From: Candidatus Babeliales bacterium
GTDB taxonomy: Bacteria; Babelota; Babeliae; Babelales; Vermiphilaceae
Assembly (NCBI GenBank): GCA_035944115.1
Contig: DASZBJ010000012.1
Location: forward strand, 1 to 64,000
DNA: 64,000 nt
Direction of reading: 5' to 3'
Shown: positions 26,050 through 34,645 of the stretch, in pieces
Layout: each line of letters begins with the position of its first letter
Numbering within the stretch: the first letter of the stretch is position 1
Notes under the pieces: model-generated
Database searches by the model: none
Told to the model about the DNA's origin: nothing
Seen by the model: the letters and a program-made list of their open reading frames with translations, nothing else
Translations under genes and position numbers: made by a program

Positions 26050-26090
26050 ACGAAATAGGTTTTATAGTGTTATCTGACCTATTTCGTTTA
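26050..26090 (+). terminator. Terminator after the NlpC/P60-like gene
   Basis: An 11-bp stem (ACGAAATAGGT / ACCTATTTCGT) with a 16-nt loop starts 8 nt past the stop and is followed by TTTA. Confidence 0.75.
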
Positions 26091-26119
26091 CATAAAGCAC
26101 AGATTTAAAAGAATCCACA

Positions 26120-26602
26120 ATGATAGCCCTACAGTCATTTTATTTCCTCCGTCACGGTCAAACAGATCACAACCTACAACAAATTTATATGGGACACCAA
26201 GATATTGCCTTGAATCATCTTGGTAAGGAACAAGCATTAAACGCGCGGCAACTCGTTGAGCAATACAACATTGCAACAGTATGTTATAGCCCATTAGCCA
26301 GAACATATGAAACAATGTTACTTGCCACAGCAAATCTTTCTTGTGACAAAACGCCGCTGCACGCACTACAAGCAATCAACGGACAAACAGAAACAGAACA
26401 AGACTTTTGTCATCGAATACAAACCGGCATAAACCAAGCACTTGTCTATCCTGCACCTGTACTGATTGTTTCTCATGGAGATGTGTATAAACGGTTATGC
26501 CATTTATTAGGTCTTGCCTATCATGCAATCGAGAATGGAGAAATCGTATATTTTAAACTAAACAATAATAACTCCTGGGAAATCAAAAGAGATTTAATAT
26601 GA
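26120..26602 (+). CDS. Histidine phosphatase superfamily protein
   Basis: The 160-aa product shows the catalytic FYFLRHGQTDHN near residues 9-20, in which the His becomes phosphorylated, CYSPLARTYET near 59-69 and the second catalytic His in LIVSHGDVYKRL near 121. This is the phosphoglycerate mutase/SixA/AlphaC-type fold. The length is short for phosphoglycerate mutase, so a small-molecule or protein phosphatase is more likely. It overlaps the ankyrin gene downstream by 4 nt (ATGA), so the two should be translated together. Confidence 0.85.
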   Translation: MIALQSFYFLRHGQTDHNLQQIYMGHQDIALNHLGKEQALNARQLVEQYNIATVCYSPLARTYETMLLATANLSCDKTPLHALQAINGQTETEQDFCHRIQTGINQALVYPAPVLIVSHGDVYKRLCHLLGLAYHAIENGEIVYFKLNNNNSWEIKRDLI

Positions 26603-27579
26603 ACAATCTACATGGGATACTAATTATTATCGTTATAGTAGGCGTCGCCATTATAACAATAGAAAAATCACTCAACAAATTTATACAACTGAAAAATGCT
26701 AAAAATAACGACATTACCCCTTTGATTCTCGCAGTCTGGAATGAGAACTTAACAGCCGTACGATCCCTCATAAATGCTAATGCCGATGTTAATGCCCGCA
26801 ATGCACAAGGCGAAACTGCATTAATAGTCGCCGCTTCAACAGGGAACACCAATATTATAGCATCACTAATCAAAGCTGGCGCCGATATCAATGCTCAAGA
26901 TACAGGCGGATTTACCCCTTTGATGACTGCAGCTTCCAATGGATGCTTAACAGCGGTACATTCACTAATCGATGCCAATGCCACTATTGATGCGCGCAAT
27001 GAAGACGGTCGAACCGCATTAATACTTGCCGCCTCAATAGGAAATCTCCCTATTATGTCATCGCTGATCAAGGCTCACGCCGATATTAATGCTCAAGATT
27101 CAACCGGATTTACCGCTCTAATAACCGCTGCTGAATGTGGACATCTAAATGTAGTAAGGCTTTTAATAGAAAAACAAGCTAATATACATGCTAGAGTTGA
27201 TGATGGACAGACTATACTTATGTGTTGCGCCTCCATATCAGGAAATATAGATATTTTAAAACTTTTAATTAATTTAAATGTTAGCCTAGAAGATAAAAAC
27301 TTAAACGGCCAAACTGCTTTAGCAATGGCGGTCAGATATAAAAAATTAGAAGCCGTAAAATTTCTTATAGAACAACATGCCAATATAGAAACCACAGATC
27401 AATGGGGCCAAACACCACTAATACACGCAGTCAAATCAAAAAATATAGATATCATAACGCTACTGATCAATTCTGGCGCCAATGTTCATGCTCAAGATGA
27501 GGATAGACGTACACCACTTATGATCGCATCTGATATTGGTATCGTAGAGATCATACAACTTTTAATCAATACACAATAA
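26599..27579 (+). CDS. Membrane-anchored ankyrin-repeat protein
   Basis: A hydrophobic segment (ILIIIVIVGVAIITI) at residues 6-20 acts as anchor or uncleaved signal. From about residue 35 to the end there are eight full 33-residue ankyrin units and part of a ninth, e.g. TPLILAV, TALIVAASTGN, TPLMTAASNG, TALITAAECGH and TPLMIASDIG, most ending in a NA.ADINAQD-type turn. There is essentially nothing else in the protein, so it is a pure protein-binding scaffold. Start overlap with the phosphatase stop (ATGA) implies translational coupling. The partner is unknown. Confidence 0.9.
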   Translation: MNNLHGILIIIVIVGVAIITIEKSLNKFIQLKNAKNNDITPLILAVWNENLTAVRSLINANADVNARNAQGETALIVAASTGNTNIIASLIKAGADINAQDTGGFTPLMTAASNGCLTAVHSLIDANATIDARNEDGRTALILAASIGNLPIMSSLIKAHADINAQDSTGFTALITAAECGHLNVVRLLIEKQANIHARVDDGQTILMCCASISGNIDILKLLINLNVSLEDKNLNGQTALAMAVRYKKLEAVKFLIEQHANIETTDQWGQTPLIHAVKSKNIDIITLLINSGANVHAQDEDRRTPLMIASDIGIVEIIQLLINTQ

Positions 27580-27603
27580 AGCCGCAAGCTCTGAAGAAAT
27601 AGT

Positions 27604-28116
27604 ATGCAACTACACACATCGATCCATCCTGATCTTCTGACCGCTGAAAGCCTTGCTTACAAAACAATCGGGCTATCATACAGTAACTACAAACAAGAAA
27701 CTGAAAGCCAAGAATATGGTGCATGCGGTTTTGAACTCAACAACAAACATATAAAGTTTAGAGTTGCAAAAATCACTCCTACAAAAATTGGTCAATTTGT
27801 TACATTCTGGAAACGCATTAATAATGGCCCTATCATGCCATACGATATGAGCGACTCCTTCGATTTACTCATCATAAGCGTTCGCAATCAACAACATTTT
27901 GGACAGTTTATTTTTCCAAAAAATATACTTCGGCAAAAAGGACTTCTCTCTCAAAATAATAGTGGCGGCAAACGAGCTATGCGAGTCTATCCACCATGGG
28001 ATATAACTGATAATCCACAAGCTAAAAAAACACAGGCATGGCAACTGCACTATTTTGTCGAAATACAACCAAACTTTGATATAATCCTAATGCAGCAGTT
28101 AGTATCTAACGAGTAG
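27604..28116 (+). CDS. MepB-family protein
   Basis: The 170-aa protein matches the MepB family pattern: YGACGFELNNKHIKFRVAK, ITPTKIGQFVTFWKR, GPIMPYD, FGQFIFPKNILRQKG and GKRAMRVYPPWD, then KKTQAWQ. In staphylococci mepB lies beside the multidrug pump gene mepA, but its own function is unsettled; a nuclease-like or nucleic-acid-related role has only been suggested. No signal peptide is present. It follows the ankyrin gene by 24 nt in the same direction, probably in one operon. No MepA-type pump gene is adjacent here. Confidence 0.85.
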   Translation: MQLHTSIHPDLLTAESLAYKTIGLSYSNYKQETESQEYGACGFELNNKHIKFRVAKITPTKIGQFVTFWKRINNGPIMPYDMSDSFDLLIISVRNQQHFGQFIFPKNILRQKGLLSQNNSGGKRAMRVYPPWDITDNPQAKKTQAWQLHYFVEIQPNFDIILMQQLVSNE

Positions 28117-28145
28117 ACCTTTTATTGCAGCCGAAAGGAATAAAA

Positions 28146-28757
28146 ATGCATGTTAAGCACAGAAATATCTATGTAATGATACTGCTTTCTGTAATAACCG
28201 GTTTTTTATACACTATTTATTGGGTCTTCCAAACAAAAAAAGAGATAAACGATAGAGGTGGAAATATCCCTACCATCTTCTTGTATCTCATTCCGTATAT
28301 CTCTTTTATCATTCAAATAACAATCTCTCATTTTTTTGAAAACACTTGGAAAATCATGGATCATTCTTGGGCTATACGCGCTGTGAGTTTGATATTTCCT
28401 ATTTTATTTTGGTATATATATATAACCAATTTTGTAATGCATGTTTTAAAACAAAACTCACTATCTACTACATTAAAATGGTTTTTTTTAACGATCGTAA
28501 CACCAATAACACTATCAATGTTTGTACCAATTTTGATGCTCGCTATGACATATTTTATTCTTCATAGGCAAGATGCTTTTTTAGAAGTGGCTCAATACTT
28601 ACAACATCTCATCGTTGGTCCCGTTACTGAAACTAAAGTTATTATATTCTTACTATTTCAGTGGCTTGTTTTTTCAACATTTCTATTAATTTTCTGCATT
28701 CCCCAGTTTGCAATACAATATTATTTAAACAAAACAATACATAAAGGTCGTATATGA
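28146..28757 (+). CDS. DUF4234-like integral membrane protein
   Basis: I start at ATG 28146, which has AAAGGAATAAAA before it. The 203-aa product has about five hydrophobic helices. The first, VMILLSVITGFLYTIYWVFQTKKEIN, with a following Lys/Glu pair, is the hallmark of DUF4234 proteins. The mid-protein helices (IFLYLIPYISFIIQI, FFLTIVTPITLSMFV) complete the membrane domain. Function of the family is unknown. Its stop overlaps the start of the P-loop kinase gene (ATGA), suggesting coupled translation. Confidence 0.75.
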   Translation: MHVKHRNIYVMILLSVITGFLYTIYWVFQTKKEINDRGGNIPTIFLYLIPYISFIIQITISHFFENTWKIMDHSWAIRAVSLIFPILFWYIYITNFVMHVLKQNSLSTTLKWFFLTIVTPITLSMFVPILMLAMTYFILHRQDAFLEVAQYLQHLIVGPVTETKVIIFLLFQWLVFSTFLLIFCIPQFAIQYYLNKTIHKGRI

Positions 28758-29422
28758 AAAATATGCAAATAATACTCGTTGTTAGTGCTATAGTAATCGC
28801 TATCGTCAGCTTTTGGTTTTATTGTAAACCAATTAAATCAACGGGCACCGTAATCATTTTAAATGGTCCATCAGCTGCTGGAAAAAGCTCTATTCAAAAA
28901 GAATTTCAACATCTTATGATGCCCAATTTGTGGTTAAAACTTGGTATCGACAATCTCTTTGATCAGCCAATGCCAGACATTACATTAGAAAATATCTCAT
29001 TCTGGCAAACTGAAAACCCAATTCGCTGGGTAGACACAAGCAAAGATTCTGCAGATAATGCCATCATAACATTGTTTACTGGTGAACAAGGAGACAAAGT
29101 AGCATATGCAATGAACAGCGCAATCGCTGCATACGCACACAATGGATGCAACATTATCGTTGATTACATTGCGTATAAAAAAGAATGGATAGAAGATCTG
29201 CAATGCAAACTCAAAGATATAAAAACCTGCTGGGTAAAAGTTGCCATTCCGCTCGACCGGCTTGAAGAACGTGAAACTGCACGCGCAACATCTCCAAAAG
29301 GACATGCACGCAGCCACTATGACACTGTATATTGGAATTTGCCATATAACTTAGAAGTTAACTCGGATACAAATTCAGCCCATGCAATTGCACAACAAAT
29401 TAAACATTTTCTAAATTTATAA
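28754..29422 (+). CDS. Membrane-anchored P-loop kinase, chloramphenicol-phosphotransferase-like
   Basis: After an N-terminal membrane segment (ILVVSAIVIAIVSFWFY) the 222-aa protein reads GTVIILNGPSAAGKSSI (Walker A about residues 34-46), the start of the CPT-like/zeta-toxin-type kinase fold (PF07931). A CPT-like segment LKLGIDNLFDQPMP follows, then a second strand CNIIVDYIA and a lid-like RLEERETARATS. Such kinases phosphorylate small molecules, e.g. an antibiotic or UDP-sugar. An N-terminal anchor is unusual for the family. A second protein of the same build lies at 30708-31589. Confidence 0.75.
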   Translation: MKNMQIILVVSAIVIAIVSFWFYCKPIKSTGTVIILNGPSAAGKSSIQKEFQHLMMPNLWLKLGIDNLFDQPMPDITLENISFWQTENPIRWVDTSKDSADNAIITLFTGEQGDKVAYAMNSAIAAYAHNGCNIIVDYIAYKKEWIEDLQCKLKDIKTCWVKVAIPLDRLEERETARATSPKGHARSHYDTVYWNLPYNLEVNSDTNSAHAIAQQIKHFLNL

Positions 29423-29435
29423 AACAGGAGTTCAC

Positions 29436-29873
29436 ATGTCACGCTTATTATCTTTTTCCCTTGTTCTCATGATCAGCACATTTTCATCTTCCATCGAGTG
29501 TATTTCAGCACGACAACTTCTGCGGCGAAAAAAACCAAAAGTTATTGTTGTTCAACAAACACCTGAAAAACAAGATAAGCCTGAAGAGAAGAGAACAGAT
29601 AAAAAACAATCAGATAAGACAATAAATTCTAAAGCCACAACCGTCAATGTTATTCTTGTTATCGGCGCTACAACGCTCTTGCATGCTGGCTTTTGGCATC
29701 TCGCACCACAATACATCATTCTAGCAGGAATCAATAAAGATACAGCAAAAGCAGCCCGAAACGTTATGTTTAAAATTGGAGCCCCAATTACAGCTCTGGG
29801 CGCAGGAATTACTTATTTACAAAGAAAAGATACCGATACAGGTAATGAAAAAAAACAACGTCGTCTCTCATAA
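29436..29873 (+). CDS. Small secreted or membrane protein of unknown function
   Basis: The 145-aa product has a signal-like start (LLSFSLVLMISTFSSS), a charged middle (Lys/Asp/Glu-rich, residues 35-68) and two hydrophobic helices near 70-88 (VNVILVIGATTLLHAGF) and 110-125. AACAGGAG precedes the start. It follows the kinase gene by 13 nt and closes this plus-strand cluster. I recognise no family. Confidence 0.65.
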   Translation: MSRLLSFSLVLMISTFSSSIECISARQLLRRKKPKVIVVQQTPEKQDKPEEKRTDKKQSDKTINSKATTVNVILVIGATTLLHAGFWHLAPQYIILAGINKDTAKAARNVMFKIGAPITALGAGITYLQRKDTDTGNEKKQRRLS

Positions 29874-29927
29874 CGTTTTATCGTGTATAAAACATAGAAA
29901 AAGCGATAATATGACACAGCAAATAAT

Positions 29928-30695
29928 TTATTTAATTAAGGCCAACACTAAAACAACTGCAAACCAGATACAATGAAACATCGTATGGGCAACCATTGCA
30001 GCGATTAAGCCGAACCGTTTGAAAATCCATCCAAAAAATATTCCTGGTATCATATTCGCTTTAATAATCAAAAGCATCTGAGAAACGGTTGGATCGTTCG
30101 TTGTGGCAAGATAATTCGGCAAATGGCCGCCACCAAAAACAAAGGCTGCAATAATTATTGCAGCCCACCATGCAGCTTGTCGATCAGATGCAAAAATTTT
30201 AAAACCTATCGCAACAAACAAACTCAAGATTGCCCAACGCAACATAATTTCTTCAACTATCCCACCGTAAAAAATACGGGTCATTAATATGGGTAGAGAA
30301 AAATCGTTAATCTGTGCAAGCACATTAGCATCAAGCCAAGGGAACAGAAAAAGATGTATCATCACAATAAAAAGAAGCGCTGCCGGAATGATATACTGCA
30401 GACTAGGAATAACCGATGTCACTATCCCTTGTTTTATTTGCTGCATATTATTATTTTCAATGCCATCTAAAATAGGATCATACCATCCAATTTTTTGAGT
30501 TGCCCAACTTCCTAAAAAAACAGATCCTAGAACAAGCAACGCTGTCTGCACCAAAGCTGCTATGATAAATTTTTCATATGAAAGGTTTTGATACTCAGCA
30601 AGCGCAATGATTCCCTCATATGCTTGCGTTAATTTAGGCAATAAAGAAATAATTCCTGGAATGGAAATCAACATCAAAAATAGTTTTTTATTCAT
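29928..30695 (-). CDS. CPBP-family intramembrane metalloprotease
   Basis: The 255-aa protein has seven or so membrane helices and the family's active-site motifs (PF02517): VEEIMLRW with the Glu-Glu...Arg (motif 1) near residue 142, FGGGHLP (motif 2) near 190 and AHTMFH (motif 3) near 237. Such proteases cut near membrane-embedded tails or process peptides, and several act in bacteriocin self-protection. It is the second gene after the anchored P-loop kinase at 30708-31589, 12 nt apart, so they probably share a transcript. Confidence 0.87.
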   Translation of the reverse strand: MNKKLFLMLISIPGIISLLPKLTQAYEGIIALAEYQNLSYEKFIIAALVQTALLVLGSVFLGSWATQKIGWYDPILDGIENNNMQQIKQGIVTSVIPSLQYIIPAALLFIVMIHLFLFPWLDANVLAQINDFSLPILMTRIFYGGIVEEIMLRWAILSLFVAIGFKIFASDRQAAWWAAIIIAAFVFGGGHLPNYLATTNDPTVSQMLLIIKANMIPGIFFGWIFKRFGLIAAMVAHTMFHCIWFAVVLVLALIK

Positions 30696-30707
30696 ACCAA
30701 ATCCATG

Positions 30708-31589
30708 TTATAAATTTTGATGATTACTTTTACTTAAAATCAACTGTACGCACTCTTGCGATGAAAGATTGCCTGTATTAACAAACATGTCAAAAGCAAA
30801 TCGCGATGCGATCTGAACTTCATGCATGTCATCAGGAAAAAAGGTTTTAAAATAGAGATCTCGTACTTCTGCAACTTGTTGTTCCACTTGTGCTTGCGAT
30901 TTACCCATTTCAGGCAAACTATCATGTACAAACCGTAACGCGTACTCCACGTCCTGCTTAGTTACTGTCTCAACAACCACATCTTCTAGAGTTGCTGGTG
31001 CATACATAGCTTCAAACCCGCGCATATGCACAAGCATGTCACGCATTTCCTCTTTTTTTGCACCGGCGTTCCGCGCTACAATATGATGCGCAAGATGTAA
31101 TGGATCACAGTACACGAGTACGACAAGCGATGTAAGCCCCTGCATTTGCTGCACAAAATAGTCATAATCTTTACGATCCACAATACCAAAAACTGTATCT
31201 AAAATAACGTATTGATGTGTACGTGCTAAGAATCTTGCCTGATCATATAACTGCTGCAATACCATCAACCACTGAACCTTAGGAGATAGCACATTAACAT
31301 TTTCGATAATGATCTGCTCTATCTGTTCCTTGCTCATTTGCGGATTAATCAATGCAAGATCTTGCGCTTCTTTCTTAAATGCTGGCCATAAGATATCATC
31401 AATTGAAAGTGTAACCGAATCCTGTAACTGCTTTTGCAACAACTTACTAATTGATGTTTTTCCCGATGATCCCGTTCCATTTAGAACAATCACAGTCCCG
31501 GTTTTTGAACTTTTTTTGCAAAAAATAAAAATAGCGATACTGACTATTATTACTGAAGTAAGCAAAAATAATGTATATATATTTTTCAT
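30708..31589 (-). CDS. Membrane-anchored P-loop kinase, second copy
   Basis: The 293-aa protein has the same layout as the one at 28754-29422: membrane segment (FLLTSVIIVSIAIFIF), then TGTVIVLNGTGSSGKTSI (Walker A near 33-46) and SIDDILWP. A second strand HQYVILDTVFG and VVLVYCDPLHLAHHI follow, with an additional C-terminal 80 residues. The core is CPT-like. An Asp (SIDD) lies where CPT has its catalytic acid. The substrate is unknown. The two copies point toward each other across the cluster 28.7-31.6 kb and likely arose by duplication. Confidence 0.72.
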   Translation of the reverse strand: MKNIYTLFLLTSVIIVSIAIFIFCKKSSKTGTVIVLNGTGSSGKTSISKLLQKQLQDSVTLSIDDILWPAFKKEAQDLALINPQMSKEQIEQIIIENVNVLSPKVQWLMVLQQLYDQARFLARTHQYVILDTVFGIVDRKDYDYFVQQMQGLTSLVVLVYCDPLHLAHHIVARNAGAKKEEMRDMLVHMRGFEAMYAPATLEDVVVETVTKQDVEYALRFVHDSLPEMGKSQAQVEQQVAEVRDLYFKTFFPDDMHEVQIASRFAFDMFVNTGNLSSQECVQLILSKSNHQNL

Positions 31590-32112
31590 AAAAATATCTT
31601 TTAATGTGATTAAACTAATAATAAGAGCTTATCAGAAAATTAGTTGGTGGATTAATGTATTGCAAAATATTGCAATGATTGGGGATTATAGGAAGCTGTT
31701 GACTCCCGATCGTCTTCACGAGCGAATGCGTGGTGATCCAGAAAATTGTGCGCTCAGTTTGAGCGCTGCAAAATAGATCATTCTTAATTGTATTCATCTA
31801 AATATTTCTTTATTAATCTGGATCGCCACGCACGCCAATGGCGGCTCGCGACGACGATCGTGAGGTTCTTGTTCTGGTTGGCTTTTCCGTCTTCGTTTTA
31901 CTTCGCCGTGGCCAATCACGACGAAGCGCGCGCGTAGGCGGGATGGCGAGAATCTTCAGAAAAGCTCTAATATGATATCTAATTCAATTAGTTTTCACAA
32001 TGCCAATTACCCTATAAAAAGCGCATATCAACAGTTTCATTTTCATCAAAAACAAGTACGCTAAAAAAATATAAAAAAAAACAACGATCATTTTCAAAAT
32101 TAAGCAAATACC
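31590..32112. repeat. Intergenic region with inverted repeat and GC-rich islet
   Basis: This 520-nt gap contains no convincing gene. GCGTGGTGATCCAGA at 31728-31742 is the inverse of TCTGGATCGCCACGC at 31817-31831 (14 of 15 positions). The latter begins a GC-rich islet to about 31960 with tcgtcgtgattgg-type words on the minus strand. Composition and inverted ends resemble the dispersed palindromic repeats of Rickettsiales and related intracellular bacteria. The rest is AT-rich and contains the promoters of the flanking divergent genes. Confidence 0.5.
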
Positions 32113-32703
32113 ATGAAACAATTATCACACGACGAGCTAATACAACTACAAGAAGCATTAGCATACTTGCATGTTGAAGAACTCAAAGTACAACTGGAGC
32201 AACTACAACTATCTCCGCGCGGATTTAACAAACATGAACTAATCTGCAGACTTATGCATTATGCTACCACTGGTCAAGAGCTACCACCTCTGCAAATTCC
32301 AACCGTTTCTAAGGCAGTACGCGGTATTGTATATCCCCTTACGCCTAACACACGCATGCTCTACGGCACTTATAAAAATGATTTAGCAACACGTAATTTT
32401 TTTAAACAGTTAATCGGTCCACACTTTAATTTCACCGCTCAAGGAATTGATTGGTTACGAGAACAATGGCTTGCTGGAAATCCACCAACGTACGCTGAAT
32501 TTACACAAGAATGGCAAGCAGAATATGAGCGCAATAAAAAAGAAAAACGCCCGCCAAAACAGGAGTGGGCGTATATTCGTTTTGTGCAACGGTATATGGA
32601 GCAATGCCTAACCGCTTCTAAAAAAGAAGTTCTCAATGCATGGAATGAAAAACGACAAGAATATGTACAAGCAGTGCACACAATATTTAAGAAAATTAAG
32701 TAA
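32113..32703 (+). CDS. SAP-like domain protein (DUF6434-type)
   Basis: The N-terminal 50 residues (LSHDELIQLQEALAYLH, LQLSPRGFNKHELICRLM) have the LSPRG...KAELI.RL pattern of SAP domains, which bind DNA. The rest (about 75-196) contains YGTYKNDLATRNFFK, FTAQGIDWLREQWLAG and EWAYIRFVQRY, a combination I associate with small SAP/DUF6434 proteins. No signal peptide is present. A DNA- or RNA-binding role is likely but unproven. It stands alone between a GC-rich islet and a small secreted protein gene. Confidence 0.65.
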   Translation: MKQLSHDELIQLQEALAYLHVEELKVQLEQLQLSPRGFNKHELICRLMHYATTGQELPPLQIPTVSKAVRGIVYPLTPNTRMLYGTYKNDLATRNFFKQLIGPHFNFTAQGIDWLREQWLAGNPPTYAEFTQEWQAEYERNKKEKRPPKQEWAYIRFVQRYMEQCLTASKKEVLNAWNEKRQEYVQAVHTIFKKIK

Positions 32704-32803
32704 AGCAAGTTCTATACACAAAAAACTTTACATATATATGTTGGCATGCTATAAAATCTGCGGTCATATTTATTATTCAATGTAAGCACTGGGAGCCTTC
32801 AAC

Positions 32804-33160
32804 ATGTTTGTTAGCCGATTATTACCAATTATGAGTGTATTTGTATTATGCAACTTTCAAATGCATGCAATGCTCAGTAGCAACTTAAAACAAGCTCCAC
32901 GCGCCGCACGTCTTGCTACACAGATTGTACGTACACCAAATACCTCAAGCCGATTAGGCAACCCACGATTTTTTTCTGACCACTCCAAAGAAGATCGCCC
33001 ATTTTTAAGCTTTGGACAAATAGTAGCTCTGGCAATTCCATTCAGTTGGTGTCTTGATGGATATCAAAAAGAACAACGAAGACAACAGCATCTCCGCTGG
33101 TGCTCAAGAAAGAAAAAAAGCATAGGTAACAGTAATTATCCTCCTGCTAGCGAACGATAA
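32804..33160 (+). CDS. Small basic secreted protein
   Basis: The 118-aa product has a signal peptide (LLPIMSVFVLCNFQMHA), a basic body (isoelectric point clearly high) and one hydrophobic stretch near residues 65-80 (FGQIVALAIPFSWC). ACTGGGAGCC precedes the start. I recognise no family. It converges on the following gene with a 3-nt gap. Confidence 0.6.
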   Translation: MFVSRLLPIMSVFVLCNFQMHAMLSSNLKQAPRAARLATQIVRTPNTSSRLGNPRFFSDHSKEDRPFLSFGQIVALAIPFSWCLDGYQKEQRRQQHLRWCSRKKKSIGNSNYPPASER

Positions 33161-33163
33161 AGA

Positions 33164-33952
33164 TCATTTTTTCTGCATTTTGTATTCTTCATACAAAGCA
33201 CGCGCAAATTCATCAAACAACTGTATCATATCGATGGGCTCTTCAATTGCCTTGCCGGCGCCATCCACAGGAAACCGCGTTTGATCTAAAATGCGTTGGG
33301 CTACTTTTGTTTGACGAATAATGTGTGGATTTTCAGAAATTACTAAACAAGAGCCATCAACGCAAGCAGTCTGTGCAAAATATGCAAGCGTGCTATCAGT
33401 TGTTGGACGAGTTACTGTACCATCTTCATAGTGAATCATCGGTGCATCAACCAAAACAATTTCATCATCTTTAAAACCCCCATGCCGACTACAAAGATAC
33501 AGCATCATCTCTGCTTCAGTAACAACATCGACAGGTAATCCTGTTTTCTCAAAATCTTCTAGTAAACGCTTGCCGCTCAGCAAAATAATTTTTTCAAAGG
33601 AAAGCCCTTTGCGTTTCAGCTCTGCCAAAAAATCAAAACATTGTTCGGCATTATTTTTTAATGTTCCCATCACCAAAATGTATGTATACATATTTTGCCG
33701 AGGTAGTACGGCATCGATCATACCCAAGGATCTAAACGCTTGCAGCAATGTTTCTTTATTTTGATGCATCAGATCATGCCAAGATCTTTTCTCCTGCCCA
33801 TTCCACCGCTCACTGCTGCGTAAAAAATGTTTTTGAGCAAACTCGTTTGCATGCTCAATTGAGGTAACAGAAACTTGTAAACAACTAAATATGATTTTTA
33901 CTGCAATGGTAAGCACACCATGCTTATCAACAAATGCTTCATAACCAAACAT
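33164..33952 (-). CDS. Protein of an unnamed family, DUF218-like, copy without signal peptide
   Basis: I favour ATG 33952 because TTGAGGAAA lies upstream and similarity to the paralog at 46329-47204 starts there; an ATG at 34036 would add 28 residues of unclear value. Shared motifs: SI..ANEFAQK.FL, ILVMGTLKNNAEQCFDFLAEL, IILLSGKRLL, TEAEMMLYLCS, VDAPM, GTVTRPTTDSTLAYFAQ and RILDQTRFPVDGAGKA. The strand-helix order and the lone LSG...TEAEMM pattern resemble the DUF218 (YdcF/SanA/ElyC) fold. This copy lacks the signal peptide of the other, so it is probably cytoplasmic. No function is proposed. Confidence 0.7.
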   Translation of the reverse strand: MFGYEAFVDKHGVLTIAVKIIFSCLQVSVTSIEHANEFAQKHFLRSSERWNGQEKRSWHDLMHQNKETLLQAFRSLGMIDAVLPRQNMYTYILVMGTLKNNAEQCFDFLAELKRKGLSFEKIILLSGKRLLEDFEKTGLPVDVVTEAEMMLYLCSRHGGFKDDEIVLVDAPMIHYEDGTVTRPTTDSTLAYFAQTACVDGSCLVISENPHIIRQTKVAQRILDQTRFPVDGAGKAIEEPIDMIQLFDEFARALYEEYKMQKK

Positions 33953-34107
33953 AATTTTTTCCTCAATAATCCCAGAACTCGACCAATTAATGCTATACCA
34001 ATTAACATATTCTTCAAAATACCGATTGATAGACATAATTACGAAATTACTTATCCTATAGGGCGGTAATTCTTCTGCGCTCTTTCAATTCAGCATAAGG
34101 AGCTATA

Positions 34108-34518
34108 ATGTTTTTACGCCTACTGATCATCGCTATCAGCGTCACTTCAATACTAAAAGGAGCATGTATGATTAATGATTTAGAACTATCCGATTACGTC
34201 ACTCTTATTACCACTGTTCCAGAAACACACGCCGACCTTGTACGAACCGCAATAGGCAAAGCTGGTGGTGGCAAAATTGGAAACTACTCATTTTGCAGTT
34301 TTTCAACCAAAGGAATCGGTCGATTTATGCCCAACGAGCAAGCACATCAGTTCATTGGCACATCGCATGTGCTGGAAGCCGTTGCTGAAGAACGGATTGA
34401 AACCGTATGTGAAAAGCAGTATCTACAAGCCGTAATTGCTGCGATTAAAAGCGCACATCCGTATGAAACCACCATTATCGATATCTACCCCATCTATAAA
34501 CTCGGCATTAAAAAATAA
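34108..34518 (+). CDS. NIF3-insert/PII-like (COG3323-type) protein with possible signal peptide
   Basis: From residue 22 on, the protein matches the PII-like domain found inside some Nif3 proteins and alone in COG3323: YVTLITTVPETHADLVRTAI, GAGGGKIGNYSFCSF-like, QFIG and AHPYETTIIDIYPIY. These small trimers probably bind nucleotides or metals. Two in-frame starts both have good ribosome sites: 34108 (AAGGAGCTATA), which adds a hydrophobic LRLLIIAISVTSIL segment, and 34168 (AAAGGAGCATGT), which begins exactly where the domain begins. The longer form would be exported; the shorter cytoplasmic. Confidence 0.82.
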   Translation: MFLRLLIIAISVTSILKGACMINDLELSDYVTLITTVPETHADLVRTAIGKAGGGKIGNYSFCSFSTKGIGRFMPNEQAHQFIGTSHVLEAVAEERIETVCEKQYLQAVIAAIKSAHPYETTIIDIYPIYKLGIKK

Positions 34519-34577
34519 ACCATTGCTTTCTCGGCCTGTTTTTACGAGCCTATTACCCGTCCTCCACACCCTTGACC

Positions 34578-34597
34578 TACTATATTATAATATAGTA
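34578..34597 (+). promoter_or_regulatory. 20-bp perfect palindrome, candidate operator of the HigBA-like module
   Basis: TACTATATTATAATATAGTA is its own complement. It begins just after TTGACC (34572-34577), a good -35 hexamer, and covers the likely -10 region, 49 nt before the toxin start. A repressor dimer such as the downstream XRE antitoxin binding here would block the promoter, as in other toxin-antitoxin operons. Confidence 0.6.
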
Positions 34598-34645
34598 TCC
34601 TGATAGGAGTATGATGGTCGCTACTTAGAGAAAGGTCCCGTGCCT

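Noticed and set aside
31309-31776. Plus-strand open frame of 155 codons
   Set aside because: Most of it lies antisense to the anchored P-loop kinase gene and the rest runs into the inverted-repeat region; no domain or ribosome site supports it.
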